A stretch of DNA of 64,000 nt, taken from the NCBI GenBank assembly GCA_032622095.1, contig CP136061.1:67337127-67401126 (forward strand), given 5' to 3'. Within the stretch, counting starts at the first letter, position 1. Each line of letters starts with the position of its first letter. This document shows, piece after piece, positions 63,656-64,000 of this stretch. The position numbers and the translations under genes were made by a program. The notes below the pieces were generated by a model. That model was not told where the DNA came from and did no database searches. It saw only the letters and a list, made by a program, of their open reading frames with translations. This stretch comes from Siphonodentalium dalli (lineage: Eukaryota > Mollusca > Scaphopoda > Gadilida > Siphonodentaliidae).

Positions 63656-63689
63656 GTATGTTCTCTAGGTCCTTCTACATTAGCGAATA

Positions 63690-64000
63690 TGTTTTTATGT
63701 GTTCCCATACCATGTATGGTACACATAATGCCGACGTCCGGATCAACCATCCATCGTTCGTCCGTCCGTCTGTATGTCGAGCCGTCCGTCTGTCCGTCTG
63801 TCCGTAGACACTTGCTATCCGATTCATTTACTTGAATATTTTTTATCGGATCTTGTTAAAATTTTATGTGCATGTTTATGATGACACACTCCTCACCTGT
63901 ATAGTTTTTGGTATCGATCGGTTGATCGGTTTAGAAATTATTAACACTTTGCATCCGCACATAGGCATGAGCTATCCGATGCTGTAACCAAAGTATTTTT
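63690..64000. repeat. CCATACCATGTATGG-headed repeat with GTCCGTC tract, cut by window edge
   Basis: Short hairpin TTCCCATACCATGTATGG, then CGTCCGTCCGTCTG-type repeats, then ACACTTGCTATCCGATTC. Same plan as the AGCTCA-headed families but with different sequence. Lies in the intron after UPF2 exon 30. Confidence 0.55.

Overview
This is a window of animal nuclear DNA, not prokaryotic. It carries one spliced gene on the + strand, with short exons, GT-AG introns and intron phases that match from exon to exon. The rest is packed with dispersed repeats. The protein is UPF2 (regulator of nonsense transcripts 2), the scaffold of the nonsense-mediated mRNA decay complex. The repeats suggest a lophotrochozoan, most likely a bivalve-type mollusc: hairpin-headed elements that continue into GTCCGTC runs, a DIRS/Ngaro-like tyrosine-recombinase retrotransposon, and many foldback MITEs. 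The species cannot be fixed from the sequence alone.

Layout. Bases 1 to about 3,900 are GC-rich. They hold a decayed DIRS/Ngaro-like retrotransposon on the minus strand (Gag-like zinc-finger region, reverse transcriptase, RNase H, start of a tyrosine recombinase), cut off by the left edge of the window. From 4,777 to 63,655 I place thirty UPF2 coding exons, 2,862 nt or 954 codons. They run from the end of the first MIF4G domain through MIF4G-2, MIF4G-3, the acidic linker and the UPF1-binding region to the conserved C-terminal tail. The 5' exons lie left of the window. The last few codons probably lie to the right of it.

The introns are a repeat landscape. Bases 8,906-12,330 hold about 20 tandem units of about 160 bp inside one element, and a relative sits at 35,332-36,620. 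Families of short elements begin TTAA-CCCTTT and end AAAGGG-TTAA; several carry the same near-perfect 33-bp hairpin. There are also mariner-like palindromes (TA-CAGTAATG ends), two-hairpin foldback repeats, a hAT-type element with an exact 8-bp target duplication (53,116-54,243), several minisatellites, and a GC-rich island with tRNA-like blocks (48,080-50,640). The intron 45,572-60,197 (14.6 kb) separates the two halves of the UPF1-binding domain and holds much of this material.

Points most worth following: (1) a local duplication upstream of exon 8 creates a second 3' splice site whose use would insert an in-frame stop into the mRNA of an NMD factor; (2) one hairpin module is shared by TTAA elements with otherwise different ends; (3) several repeat families have the same overall plan of terminal hairpin, then GTCCGTC tract, then tandem units of about 155-160 bp.
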